Of a stretch of DNA of 12,345 nt, positions 1 to 6,167 are shown piece by piece (position 1 is the stretch's first letter; each line of letters begins with the position of its first letter). Made by a program: the position numbers and the translations under genes. The DNA is from JAYEKL01 sp034660995 (lineage in GTDB: Bacteria > Patescibacteriota > Minisyncoccia > JAHIHE01 > JAGLIN01). The DNA lies in NCBI GenBank assembly GCA_034660995.1, contig JAYEKL010000069.1, forward strand, positions 1-12,345, in the 5' to 3' direction. The notes beneath the pieces were generated by a model. The model had not been told where the DNA came from, ran no database searches, and worked only from the letters and a program-made list of their open reading frames with translations.

Positions 1-39
1 ATTATGATAATTTTAAGATAAATTTATTAAGAAAAAAAT

Positions 40-1056
40 ATGACTACTAAAAATAAAAGAGAAAAGGTTGTTTTTCAACTTAGAAAAGACCTCGTTAGTG
101 GAACTTGGGTTTTGTTTTCAACTAAAAGGGGTAAACGACCTGATTTTTCCCAAAAAGAAGAAAAAAAGGAAGAAAATATAAAAAATGAAAAAGATTGTCC
201 GTTTTGTAAAGATAATATAGTAGAACAAAAAGAAGATGTATTGGTGTATACAAAAGAAGACGGAGATTGGAGTCTAAAAGTTTTTCCAAATAAATTTCCC
301 GTCCTTCTATCTGAATATAAGGATATAAATAAAAGAGAGCATGGACCGTTTGAAGTGATTGATGGGGTTGGATATCATGAAGTTCTTGTAACCGAAGATC
401 ATGAAAAAGATATTCAAGATATGGAAATTGCGCAAATTGCTGAAATTTTAGATGCTTATCAGGAAAGATATTTAGCTTTAATGAATAGAAAACATATAAA
501 ATATATTTCTATATTTAAAAATTATGGACATGACGCAGGCGCTTCTATTGATCATCCTCATAGTCAAATAGTTGCTATGCCCATAATTGATCCTGATGTT
601 TCAAGAAGTTTAAGTGGTAGTGAAAATTATTTTAATTCTCATAAAGAATGTGTGCATTGTACAATGATTGAATGGGAATGGAAGGATGGTAAAAGAACAA
701 TATTTGAAAATGAAGAATTTATAGCTATTTGTCCTTTTGTTTCAAGGGTTTCGTTTGAGATGAGGATTTATCCTAAAAAGCATTTGTCATATTTTGAAAG
801 AATTACAGATGAACAGAAAATAAAACTAGCAGAAGCAATGAAGTTTTGTTTATCAAAATTAAATAAAAATTTAAATAATCCATCTTATAACCTATTTTTG
901 CATACTGCGCCATGTGATGGGCAGATTTATGATCATTATCATTGGCACTTTGAAATTTTTCCAAAAACAAATATTTGGGCAGGATTTGAACTTAGCACTG
1001 GAATAGAAGTTTGTTCTATAATTCCAGAAAGAGCGGCAAGGATGCTGAGGGAATAA
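40..1056 (+). CDS. galT: Galactose-1-phosphate uridylyltransferase-like protein (HIT superfamily)
   Basis: The 338-residue protein matches the GalT family. GalT moves UMP between UDP-glucose and galactose-1-phosphate through a uridylyl-histidine intermediate in the cytoplasm (Leloir pathway). Visible motifs are CPFC (residues 53-56) and a second CxxC (204-207), which look like metal-binding pairs. The active-site motif DHPHSQ (171-176) has H174 in the nucleophile position, and a C-terminal HYHWH (299-303) leads into a GFELSTG segment that fits the family end. The length is normal. The ATG start has no Shine-Dalgarno site, only an A-rich stretch. No other Leloir gene is in the window, so the sugar specificity is not fixed: CPR members may act on other nucleotide sugars or as ADP/UDP-sugar phosphorylases. 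The family is well supported, the exact substrate is not. Confidence 0.88.
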   Translation: MTTKNKREKVVFQLRKDLVSGTWVLFSTKRGKRPDFSQKEEKKEENIKNEKDCPFCKDNIVEQKEDVLVYTKEDGDWSLKVFPNKFPVLLSEYKDINKREHGPFEVIDGVGYHEVLVTEDHEKDIQDMEIAQIAEILDAYQERYLALMNRKHIKYISIFKNYGHDAGASIDHPHSQIVAMPIIDPDVSRSLSGSENYFNSHKECVHCTMIEWEWKDGKRTIFENEEFIAICPFVSRVSFEMRIYPKKHLSYFERITDEQKIKLAEAMKFCLSKLNKNLNNPSYNLFLHTAPCDGQIYDHYHWHFEIFPKTNIWAGFELSTGIEVCSIIPERAARMLRE

Positions 1057-1096
1057 GCTAAATACTATACATAAATTTGATCAATATTCCAAAACT

Positions 1097-1176
1097 CAAA
1101 TTATTCCAAATCAAATTCAAAATTAAAAGTTTAAAATTTTAACATTTGGATTTTGATATTCATTTGGAATAATTTG
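1097..1176. repeat. 80-bp AT-rich imperfect hairpin with 15-bp perfect ends
   Basis: CAAATTATTCCAAAT at 1097-1111 is the exact reverse complement of 1162-1176. The inner sequence keeps pairing imperfectly (CAAAAT-type blocks, then a near-palindromic GTTTAAAATTTTAAC core), so almost the whole 80 bases can fold back. The left flank also repeats ATTCCAAA twice. It lies in the galT to PF06695 spacer. It could be a weak terminator, a decayed miniature element, or one copy of a dispersed intergenic repeat. There is no clear T-run after it. Confidence 0.6.
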
Positions 1177-1215
1177 AAACAGTTTTTATTTTGGATTTTA
1201 TTCTATTTTATTTTT

Positions 1216-1695
1216 ATGGATCAGATATCTTTGTTTAACAATATTTCACCTGAATTAGCCACTCTCATAATCTCCATGCTTCCTATTTCAGAGTTAAGAG
1301 GGGCAATTCCGCTAGCAATTGGCGTTTATCATTTAAATCCAATAGAAACATACTTCTTAGCGATTATTGGGAATATTATTCCTGTTGTTTTTATTCTAAA
1401 ATTTATTGATCCAATCTCAAAATTTTTAATGTCTAAATCAAAATTTTTTAATAAATTTTTTACTCATCTTTTTGAGCGCACTAGAAAGAAACATAACGAT
1501 AAATTTGAAAAGTGGGGGGCATTGGCGCTAATAACTTTTGTCGCTATTCCGCTTCCCATCACTGGTGGTTGGAGCGGGGCACTTGCTGCATTTGTTTTTG
1601 GGATTCCATTTAAGAGAGCTTTGCCGTTGATTTTTTTCGGCATTATGATTGCAGGAGTAATCGTGACTGGGTTAAGTCTGGGAGTTTGGGGATAA
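1216..1695 (+). CDS. Small multidrug export family membrane protein (PF06695/COG2426-like)
   Basis: From ATG 1216 this is a 159-residue polytopic membrane protein. The diagnostic segment MLPISELRGAIPLAIGVY lies at residues 21-38. A basic loop (about 72-100) is followed by FVAIPLPITGGWSGALAAF (108-126) and a final glycine-rich helix. These match the PF06695 pattern, whose members have about 150-160 residues and no firmly established substrate despite the family name. The frame stays open upstream to TTG 1153, but that start would place the first 8 codons inside the right arm of the 1097-1176 hairpin and add a non-conserved hydrophobic stretch, so I chose ATG 1216. No good Shine-Dalgarno site is present. 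The 159-base spacer from galT suggests it need not be in the same operon. Confidence 0.85.
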   Translation: MDQISLFNNISPELATLIISMLPISELRGAIPLAIGVYHLNPIETYFLAIIGNIIPVVFILKFIDPISKFLMSKSKFFNKFFTHLFERTRKKHNDKFEKWGALALITFVAIPLPITGGWSGALAAFVFGIPFKRALPLIFFGIMIAGVIVTGLSLGVWG

Positions 1696-1708
1696 AAAAA
1701 TATACATA

Positions 1709-1737
1709 CTCCTTTTGGCCATTGTTTGAAAGGGGAG
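1709..1737 (+). other. Short G-U containing hairpin in the spacer before nifS
   Basis: CTCCTTTT (1709-1716) can pair with AAGGGGAG (1730-1737), giving 8 pairs including two G-U, around a 13-base loop. The pairing only works well in the plus-strand transcript. It sits 31 bases before the nifS start and has no following T-run, so it is not a normal intrinsic terminator. Its purine-rich right arm resembles a Shine-Dalgarno site but is too far from ATG 1769. It could be a leader structure or chance. Confidence 0.25.
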
Positions 1738-1768
1738 AGCGATAACTAATAAATATTAAATAATCTTT

Positions 1769-2953
1769 ATGAAAAAAATATATTTAGATCATGCGGCGAC
1801 TACTCCGATGGATAAAAAAGTATTAGATGAGATGATTCCTTATTTTATTGAAAAATTTGGTAATCCTTCAAGTATTCATCAATGTGGTCAAGAAGCGATG
1901 GAAGCGGTGGATAAAGCAAGAAAACAAGTTGCTGATTTTTTGGGTTGTAATCTTAGTGAAATAATTTTTACAAGTGGTGCGACAGAAAGCAATAATATGA
2001 CTATTAAAGGAATTATTAAGGCGAGTAAAGTTTCAAATCCTCATATTATTACTTCTGCGATTGAACATCCTTGTATTATAAATTCTTGTAAAGCGGCAGA
2101 TAAAGAAGAAGGGACGGAAACAACTTATTTAAAAGTTGATAAAGACGGAATTATAAATTTAGAAGATGTAAGGAAGGCAATTAGGAAAAATACAATTTTA
2201 ATTTCTATTTTGTATGCTAATAACGAAGTAGGTGTAATAGAGCCAATTGCTGAAATTGGAGAAATGTTAAAAGAAATAAATTTAGAAAGGGAAAACGATA
2301 AATTGCCAAAAATATATTTTCACATTGACGCAGTGCAGGCAATAAATTATCTTGATTGTAATGTTGATAATCTAGGCATTGATTTGCTTTCTTTATCAGG
2401 TCATAAAATTTATGGACCAAAAGGTAGTGGAGTTTTATATATTAGGCAAGGAACTAAAATAGAATCAACTCAAAATGGTGGAGAGCAAGAGAATAATTTT
2501 CGCGCTGGTACTCATAATGTTCCAGGAATTGTTGGGCTTGGGAAAGCTATTTCTTTAGTCACTGAGAACAAAAATAAAATAAATGAAATAAAGAAACTCC
2601 GTGATTATTTTATTGATAAAGTTTTGGAAAATATTACAAACTCTCAACTTAATGGTTCAAAAGAGTTTCGTTTACCGCACAATGCTAATTTTAGCTTTAA
2701 GGGTGTTGAAGGTGAAAGCTTGCTAATGATGCTTGATGCTCAAGGAATATCTGTTTCTACTGGGTCTGCTTGTTCGTCTGCCTCTTTAGAACCTTCTCAT
2801 GTTTTAACTGCCATGAAAATTCCACCAGAAGTTGCTCATTCTAGTATTAGGTTTACGCTTGGAAAAGATACGACAAAGGAAGATATTGATTATACGTTGA
2901 AAGTTTTAATTGAGAAAATAGAAAGATTGAGAGAGATTTCTGGAATGCGATAA
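1769..2953 (+). CDS. nifS: Cysteine desulfurase (NifS/IscS family)
   Basis: The protein has 394 residues, a normal length. It is a PLP enzyme that takes sulfur from L-cysteine as an enzyme persulfide for Fe-S clusters and thio-modified tRNA. Visible features are YLDHAATTP (5-13), GNPSSIH (31-37), TSGATESNN (68-76), EHP with the PLP-stacking H100, HIDAVQ with D187, SGHK with PLP lysine K213, RAGTHN (245-250), and the mobile loop STGSACSSAS (330-339) with catalytic C335. A short charged insertion sits around residues 171-181. No IscU or SufU scaffold is nearby; the next gene is thiI, so delivery of sulfur to tRNA 4-thiouridine is a reasonable reading, as in Bacillus NifZ-ThiI. The symbol could equally be iscS. 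The ATG start lacks a close Shine-Dalgarno site. Confidence 0.95.
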   Translation: MKKIYLDHAATTPMDKKVLDEMIPYFIEKFGNPSSIHQCGQEAMEAVDKARKQVADFLGCNLSEIIFTSGATESNNMTIKGIIKASKVSNPHIITSAIEHPCIINSCKAADKEEGTETTYLKVDKDGIINLEDVRKAIRKNTILISILYANNEVGVIEPIAEIGEMLKEINLERENDKLPKIYFHIDAVQAINYLDCNVDNLGIDLLSLSGHKIYGPKGSGVLYIRQGTKIESTQNGGEQENNFRAGTHNVPGIVGLGKAISLVTENKNKINEIKKLRDYFIDKVLENITNSQLNGSKEFRLPHNANFSFKGVEGESLLMMLDAQGISVSTGSACSSASLEPSHVLTAMKIPPEVAHSSIRFTLGKDTTKEDIDYTLKVLIEKIERLREISGMR

Positions 2954-2992
2954 GCGAATACTACAAAAAAGAAAATTTTGAGATTAAAAAAT

Positions 2993-3138
2993 AACGATTT
3001 ATACTCCTTCGCTTTTCGAATTCCGATTTTGTAGATTTTAAAAAGATTACTTTTTCATTTAGAATCAAATAAAACTTCACACAAAGCTACGGAGTATTAT
3101 ACGAAATTATTTTAGCAAAGGAGTATAAATAAATCGTT
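2993..3138. repeat. 146-bp element bounded by about 20-bp inverted repeats
   Basis: The left end, AACGATTTATACTCCTTCGC (2993-3012), is matched in reverse complement by 3116-3138. There is one substitution, and a 4-base AAAT duplication in the right copy. The arms enclose about 100 bases with no reading frame of note and a further GGAGTAT at 3091-3097. The element occupies most of the nifS-thiI spacer. It could be a miniature inverted-repeat element, a long-range RNA hairpin, or part of a dispersed intergenic repeat. I see no target-site duplication and no convincing T-tract. Confidence 0.55.
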
Positions 3139-3196
3139 GTAGTGGCATGATTGCAATTGAATTATTGTTGTGAATTTTTATTTTTTTATATACACA

Positions 3197-4372
3197 ATGC
3201 TATCAACTCATATTATAATTCATTACGATGAAATCACTTTAAAGGGCGGTAATAGGCCTTTCTTTGAGCGTGTATTATTGAATAATATAAATGAGTTTTT
3301 AAAGAACATAAAATACGATAAAATATATAAAGATGGCGGAAAATTTGTGATAGATATGGGCAAAACAGATTCTAAGACTAAAGAACAGGATATAGAAAAA
3401 ATTCTAAAAAATATTCCTGGAATTTCTAATTTTTGTTTTGCGGTTTCAGTTAAAAAAGATATCGAAATAATCGGTAAAAAAACTGTTAAAGCAGTAAAAT
3501 CGTATTTAGAAAAAAATGAAGTAAAAACTTTTAAAATTGAAGCAAGGAGATCTGATAAAGAATTTGAATTTAAGTCTCCCGAAATAAACGCTAAAATAGG
3601 GGAGGCAGTATTTGAGAATACAGAATTAAAAGTTGATGTACACAAACCTGATCTTGAAATAACTATAGATGTGGGGCATAGCCAATGTTTTGTATATTTC
3701 CAGAAAATAAAAGGGATTGGAGGATTACCGGTTAATTCAACAGGGAAATTAGTAAGTTTACTTTCGGGAGGGATAGACAGTCCAGTTGCTAGCTATATGA
3801 TGATGAAAAGAGGGGCAAAGGTAATTTTTGTCCATTTTAAAAATAAAACTATTAATAATGCTGGCGATGATAAAATAAAAAGTTTAGTTAAAAAACTAAG
3901 TCATTTTCAAGGAAATTCAAAATTATATATTATTCCATTTGAAGAATTTCAAAAAGAAATTATTGCTAAAATTCCGTCTAAAAATAGAATGATAGTTTAT
4001 CGGAGAATTATGTTTAAATTGGCGGGAATGATTGCGAAGAAAGAGAAAGCAAAAGGATTCGTGACTGGAGACAGTTTAAGTCAGGTTGCCTCGCAAACAC
4101 TTGATAATATTGGTGTTATTTACAATTCTGCGAATTTGCCAATATTTTCGCCCTTGATTGGAATGAATAAGCAAGAAATTATTGATTTGGCCAGTAGAAT
4201 AGGAACTTACGAAACATCAATTATTCCATATCAGGATTGTTGTAGCTTTCTAATTGCTAAACATCCGGAGACAAAAGCTAGGCTAGAAGATGTTTTAAAG
4301 CAAGAGGAAATTTTAGAGATTAGCGAAATTGTAAAAAAGATTATAGCCGAAACAAAATCAGAGATAATTTAA
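3197..4372 (+). CDS. thiI: tRNA 4-thiouridine synthetase ThiI, short form without rhodanese domain
   Basis: The enzyme adenylates U8 of tRNA and inserts sulfur to make 4-thiouridine. From ATG 3197 it has 391 residues and begins MLSTHIIIHYDEITLKGGNR, which aligns with the family N terminus. The upstream GTG 3170 would add nine hydrophobic residues that the family lacks. Domain order is an N-terminal ferredoxin-like region, a THUMP domain (about 70-172), and a PP-loop adenylation domain with SGGIDSP (190-196), TGDSLSQVASQTL (290-302) and YQDCCSFLIAKHPET (345-359). C348 or C349 occupies the position of the catalytic cysteine. It stops after the adenylation domain, unlike the roughly 480-residue E. 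coli form with a rhodanese domain. Sulfur must therefore come directly from a cysteine desulfurase, and one is encoded just upstream. Confidence 0.94.
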   Translation: MLSTHIIIHYDEITLKGGNRPFFERVLLNNINEFLKNIKYDKIYKDGGKFVIDMGKTDSKTKEQDIEKILKNIPGISNFCFAVSVKKDIEIIGKKTVKAVKSYLEKNEVKTFKIEARRSDKEFEFKSPEINAKIGEAVFENTELKVDVHKPDLEITIDVGHSQCFVYFQKIKGIGGLPVNSTGKLVSLLSGGIDSPVASYMMMKRGAKVIFVHFKNKTINNAGDDKIKSLVKKLSHFQGNSKLYIIPFEEFQKEIIAKIPSKNRMIVYRRIMFKLAGMIAKKEKAKGFVTGDSLSQVASQTLDNIGVIYNSANLPIFSPLIGMNKQEIIDLASRIGTYETSIIPYQDCCSFLIAKHPETKARLEDVLKQEEILEISEIVKKIIAETKSEII

Positions 4373-4404
4373 TTAAAATGTTTAGATTATAACTTTTTCA
4401 GACA

Positions 4405-4449
4405 ATAATAAAAACAGAGATAAATTTCTATATTCTCTGTTTTTATTAT
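4405..4449. terminator. Bidirectional intrinsic terminator between convergent genes
   Basis: A 16-bp perfect stem pairs 4405-4420 with 4434-4449 around a 13-base loop. The core is ACAGAGA/TCTCTGT, flanked by an A-tract on the left and a T-tract on the right, so it gives a U-run in both directions. It lies 33 bases after thiI and 87 bases after the stop of the opposing gene, as expected for a shared terminator at a convergent junction. Confidence 0.88.
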
Positions 4450-4535
4450 ATATAATGATTTTCTATTGACATCCCAAAGAAGAAAGGCAATTTGCTATTT
4501 GATCTGCTTTTTTAAAAGACAATTTTAAAGCAAAT

Positions 4536-5090
4536 TTATTTATTTTTAGCTATAAACATATTTTTAAAATAATTCCAGCGTTCAATAATATGAAGCATGC
4601 AAATAATAAACATTGTAATACCAATTTCAACATGCCAAAACAAAAGATTAAATGGCAATAGAAACCTTGTTCCAAAATTAATTTCTATGATCAGTATAAT
4701 TCCGAGTATTCCTGAAATTAAAAAAGTAATTAGTAGTAATACATTCCAGACTTTTTTGTGATCTATAATGCTGATTATCTTTTTCTTTGATAGAATATGT
4801 GTAATAAAATATAATAAAATTAAAATCAACGAAATTGGTATGAGATGATAGGTCATTTTGTTTTGTTTATTATTTATTTCTTGTATACTTGTAATTTCAA
4901 TATTTCTGTTTTCCGGCGTCACTTGCGATCGATCACATATTTTATCATTATCTGTATCAACATATCTATTACATTCTCCTGGGGAAGGGCAGTCTATTTT
5001 GCTATATGGACAGTCGTTCCAAGCCAAAGTTGTTACAGGAATTAAAACTAATAATATTAAGACGCTAAAAATTATTTTTGGTTTGGATAT
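4536..5090 (-). CDS. Exported Cys-rich, three-helix membrane protein; possible heme or redox role
   Basis: I do not recognise a named gene. The only ordinary start is TTG at 5027 (163 residues), but the frame stays open to 5090 and the extra 21 codons read SKPKIIFSVLILLVLIPVTT, a textbook signal peptide ending in TTLA before WNDC. I therefore extend to ATA 5090 (184 residues), overlapping the previous gene by 19 bases. The mature N terminus has C27, C34 and C40 in a CPYSKIDCPSPGEC pattern, then YVDTDNDKICDRSQ (43-56) with C52. Three hydrophobic helices follow, at about 83-101, 115-136 and 149-168. Helix 3 carries H153 and H167, 14 residues apart, followed by ERW, which recalls DUF4405-like cytochrome b segments. 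Heme binding is inference. It probably shares a transcript with the exported protein at 5072-5479. Confidence 0.65.
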   Translation of the reverse strand: MSKPKIIFSVLILLVLIPVTTLAWNDCPYSKIDCPSPGECNRYVDTDNDKICDRSQVTPENRNIEITSIQEINNKQNKMTYHLIPISLILILLYFITHILSKKKIISIIDHKKVWNVLLLITFLISGILGIILIIEINFGTRFLLPFNLLFWHVEIGITMFIICMLHIIERWNYFKNMFIAKNK

Positions 5091-5479
5091 TTAATTTCTT
5101 TCGCCAAATCTTTAATTATTGCCGGGGAAAATTTATATTCTGCGTCTCTTATTTCTTCCAAAACTGTTTCAGCAGTGTAATCGCCTTTTAAATCAAATTC
5201 AGCGATAATTTCTGACAAAAGAATTTCCGCGTCAATTTCCCAAAGGTCGGCAACTTCTTGCACAGTCAAATTTTTCATTTCGCTTCCTTCTATTTCCACG
5301 GAATGATCGTGCTCGTCATGATTTTCGTCCATAGTTTCTTCATCTGTCTCGTGTCCGGAAGGCGCAATTTTCTCAGATACATTTTCTTGAGTTTCTTGTT
5401 CCGCTGCTGAATATCTAATAGTATATCCTGTAATAGCGATTAAAGCAATCGCAATTATTATTATAATTATTTTTTTCAT
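5072..5479 (-). CDS. Membrane-anchored or secreted His/Asp-rich protein, function unknown
   Basis: The 135-residue protein has an N-terminal hydrophobic segment (MKK then isoleucine-rich, residues 4-20), which acts as signal or anchor. An acidic linker (about 27-57) ends in the histidine cluster DENHDEHDHS (51-60). A helical domain (about 69-130) shows two similar hydrophobic-acidic blocks, LTVQEVADLWEI and AETVLEEIRDAEYKFSPAII. The histidine/acid cluster could bind divalent metal, but that is inference. No lipobox is seen. The start ATG has only a weak AAGAT upstream. The stop codon lies inside the proposed signal-peptide coding region of the next gene (4536-5090), so the two are probably translated together. 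It lies downstream of the sigma-factor group but is preceded by a palindromic terminator-like site at 5524-5551. Confidence 0.75.
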   Translation of the reverse strand: MKKIIIIIIAIALIAITGYTIRYSAAEQETQENVSEKIAPSGHETDEETMDENHDEHDHSVEIEGSEMKNLTVQEVADLWEIDAEILLSEIIAEFDLKGDYTAETVLEEIRDAEYKFSPAIIKDLAKEIKYPNQK

Positions 5480-5523
5480 TTATCTTAATTAAATTTAAAT
5501 TCGTAACTATCTCAATCAGCCAA

Positions 5524-5551
5524 AACAGAAAAGAGGCGCCTCTTTTCTGTT
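5524..5551 (-). terminator. Perfect 28-bp palindrome, likely terminator or attenuator
   Basis: The 28 bases are exactly self-complementary around a GGCGCC centre (arms AACAGAAAAGAGGC and its complement). On the minus strand the hairpin is followed by TTTTGG, so the U-run is short. It begins 17 bases after the stop of the 5569-6048 gene. It could end or attenuate transcription before the two downstream exported-protein genes, or be a protein-binding palindrome. Confidence 0.6.
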
Positions 5552-5568
5552 GTTAACTGATGAATGAT

Positions 5569-6048
5569 TTATATATTATCACAGATTCCATTACCATCCG
5601 CGTCAATGAATTTTCCGCCTTGGTTTTGTCCGCGGTTTTCATTCTGTATTTTGCCGTGTCCTCGTCCTTCTCCTTTATTCCCTCCTTGTCCTTCACCATA
5701 TCTTGCGCCAACTTTTTCGCCATTGCTGGTTCTTATCCCCAACTCTTGTCTGATTGCGTCCGCTCCGGCGATATCTCCGGCTTGACCTAATCGGCGCGCT
5801 TCGGCAAATTGCGCGAAATTTTCCGCGTTGATCACTTGCGTAATTCGTCCGCGATTCGCCATTAATTCGCTCCATGCTTCATAATTATTACCGTCCATTG
5901 CTTCAGTCATCGCGGTATGCCTTTCTGGTGAATACGCTGGTCCTTTCTTAGAATAATCGCCTTGATAAGCCATTACTGAAGAAACAGCAAACGCGCCCAT
6001 CATTACAACCGCTAAACTTCCGACTAAAACTTTGTTTGATTTTTTCAT
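5569..6048 (-). CDS. Secreted protein with C-terminal DxDxNxICD motif, function unknown
   Basis: The 159-residue protein has a clear signal peptide (KKSNK, then hydrophobic 8-25, probable cleavage after VMA at 27). A helical region follows (about 42-105), with HTAMTEAMDGNNYEAWSEL and a block around FAEARRLGQAGDIAGADAI. Next is a Gly/Asn/Arg-rich low-complexity linker (108-145) and a C-terminal FIDADGNGICDNI (147-159). That ending has the spacing of an EF-hand-like acidic loop plus one cysteine, and it recurs in the 4536-5090 product. I know similar secreted helical proteins from CPR genomes but no function. A strong Shine-Dalgarno site lies upstream. The local G+C is far higher than in neighbouring genes. 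It follows the sigma factor and membrane protein and is a plausible target of that sigma factor. Confidence 0.82.
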   Translation of the reverse strand: MKKSNKVLVGSLAVVMMGAFAVSSVMAYQGDYSKKGPAYSPERHTAMTEAMDGNNYEAWSELMANRGRITQVINAENFAQFAEARRLGQAGDIAGADAIRQELGIRTSNGEKVGARYGEGQGGNKGEGRGHGKIQNENRGQNQGGKFIDADGNGICDNI

Positions 6049-6057
6049 AGTTTTTAT

Positions 6058-6063
6058 CTCCTT
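6058..6063 (-). promoter_or_regulatory. Strong Shine-Dalgarno site for the secreted protein gene
   Basis: On the minus strand AAGGAG stands 9 bases before ATG 6048. It is one of only two clear Shine-Dalgarno sites seen in the window, and it fixes the start of the 159-residue secreted protein. It suggests high expression relative to its neighbours. Confidence 0.8.
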
Positions 6064-6167
6064 TTTAGATTAATAAATAAAATGTCGACCCTTCACTTAG
6101 TAATACTTCAAAGAGATAAACTTTCTTTCAAATTTTCTAATTTTTTATTTAATAAACTTACTATATA

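Noticed and set aside
3010..3035. TTCGAATTCC segment resembling a tRNA T-loop.
   Set aside because: No acceptor, D or anticodon arm can be built around it; it is part of the inverted-repeat element.
3223..3645. 140-codon minus-strand frame opposite thiI.
   Set aside because: It lies wholly inside the well-supported thiI gene, is serine/phenylalanine-rich as antisense frames of AT-rich genes are, and shows no domain.
4463..4528. About 22 open codons on the minus strand after the 4536-5090 gene, ending KKADQIANCLSSLGCQ and stop, in the +1 frame; possible frameshifted tail.
   Set aside because: There is no normal start or Shine-Dalgarno site, and a stretch this short is expected by chance. A one-base deletion in the A-run would be needed to join it. 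Ortholog C termini would settle it.
5693..5875. Alternative 60-codon minus-strand frame inside the secreted-protein gene.
   Set aside because: The main frame has a signal peptide, a strong Shine-Dalgarno site and the ICD motif; this one is an arginine-rich out-of-frame reading.
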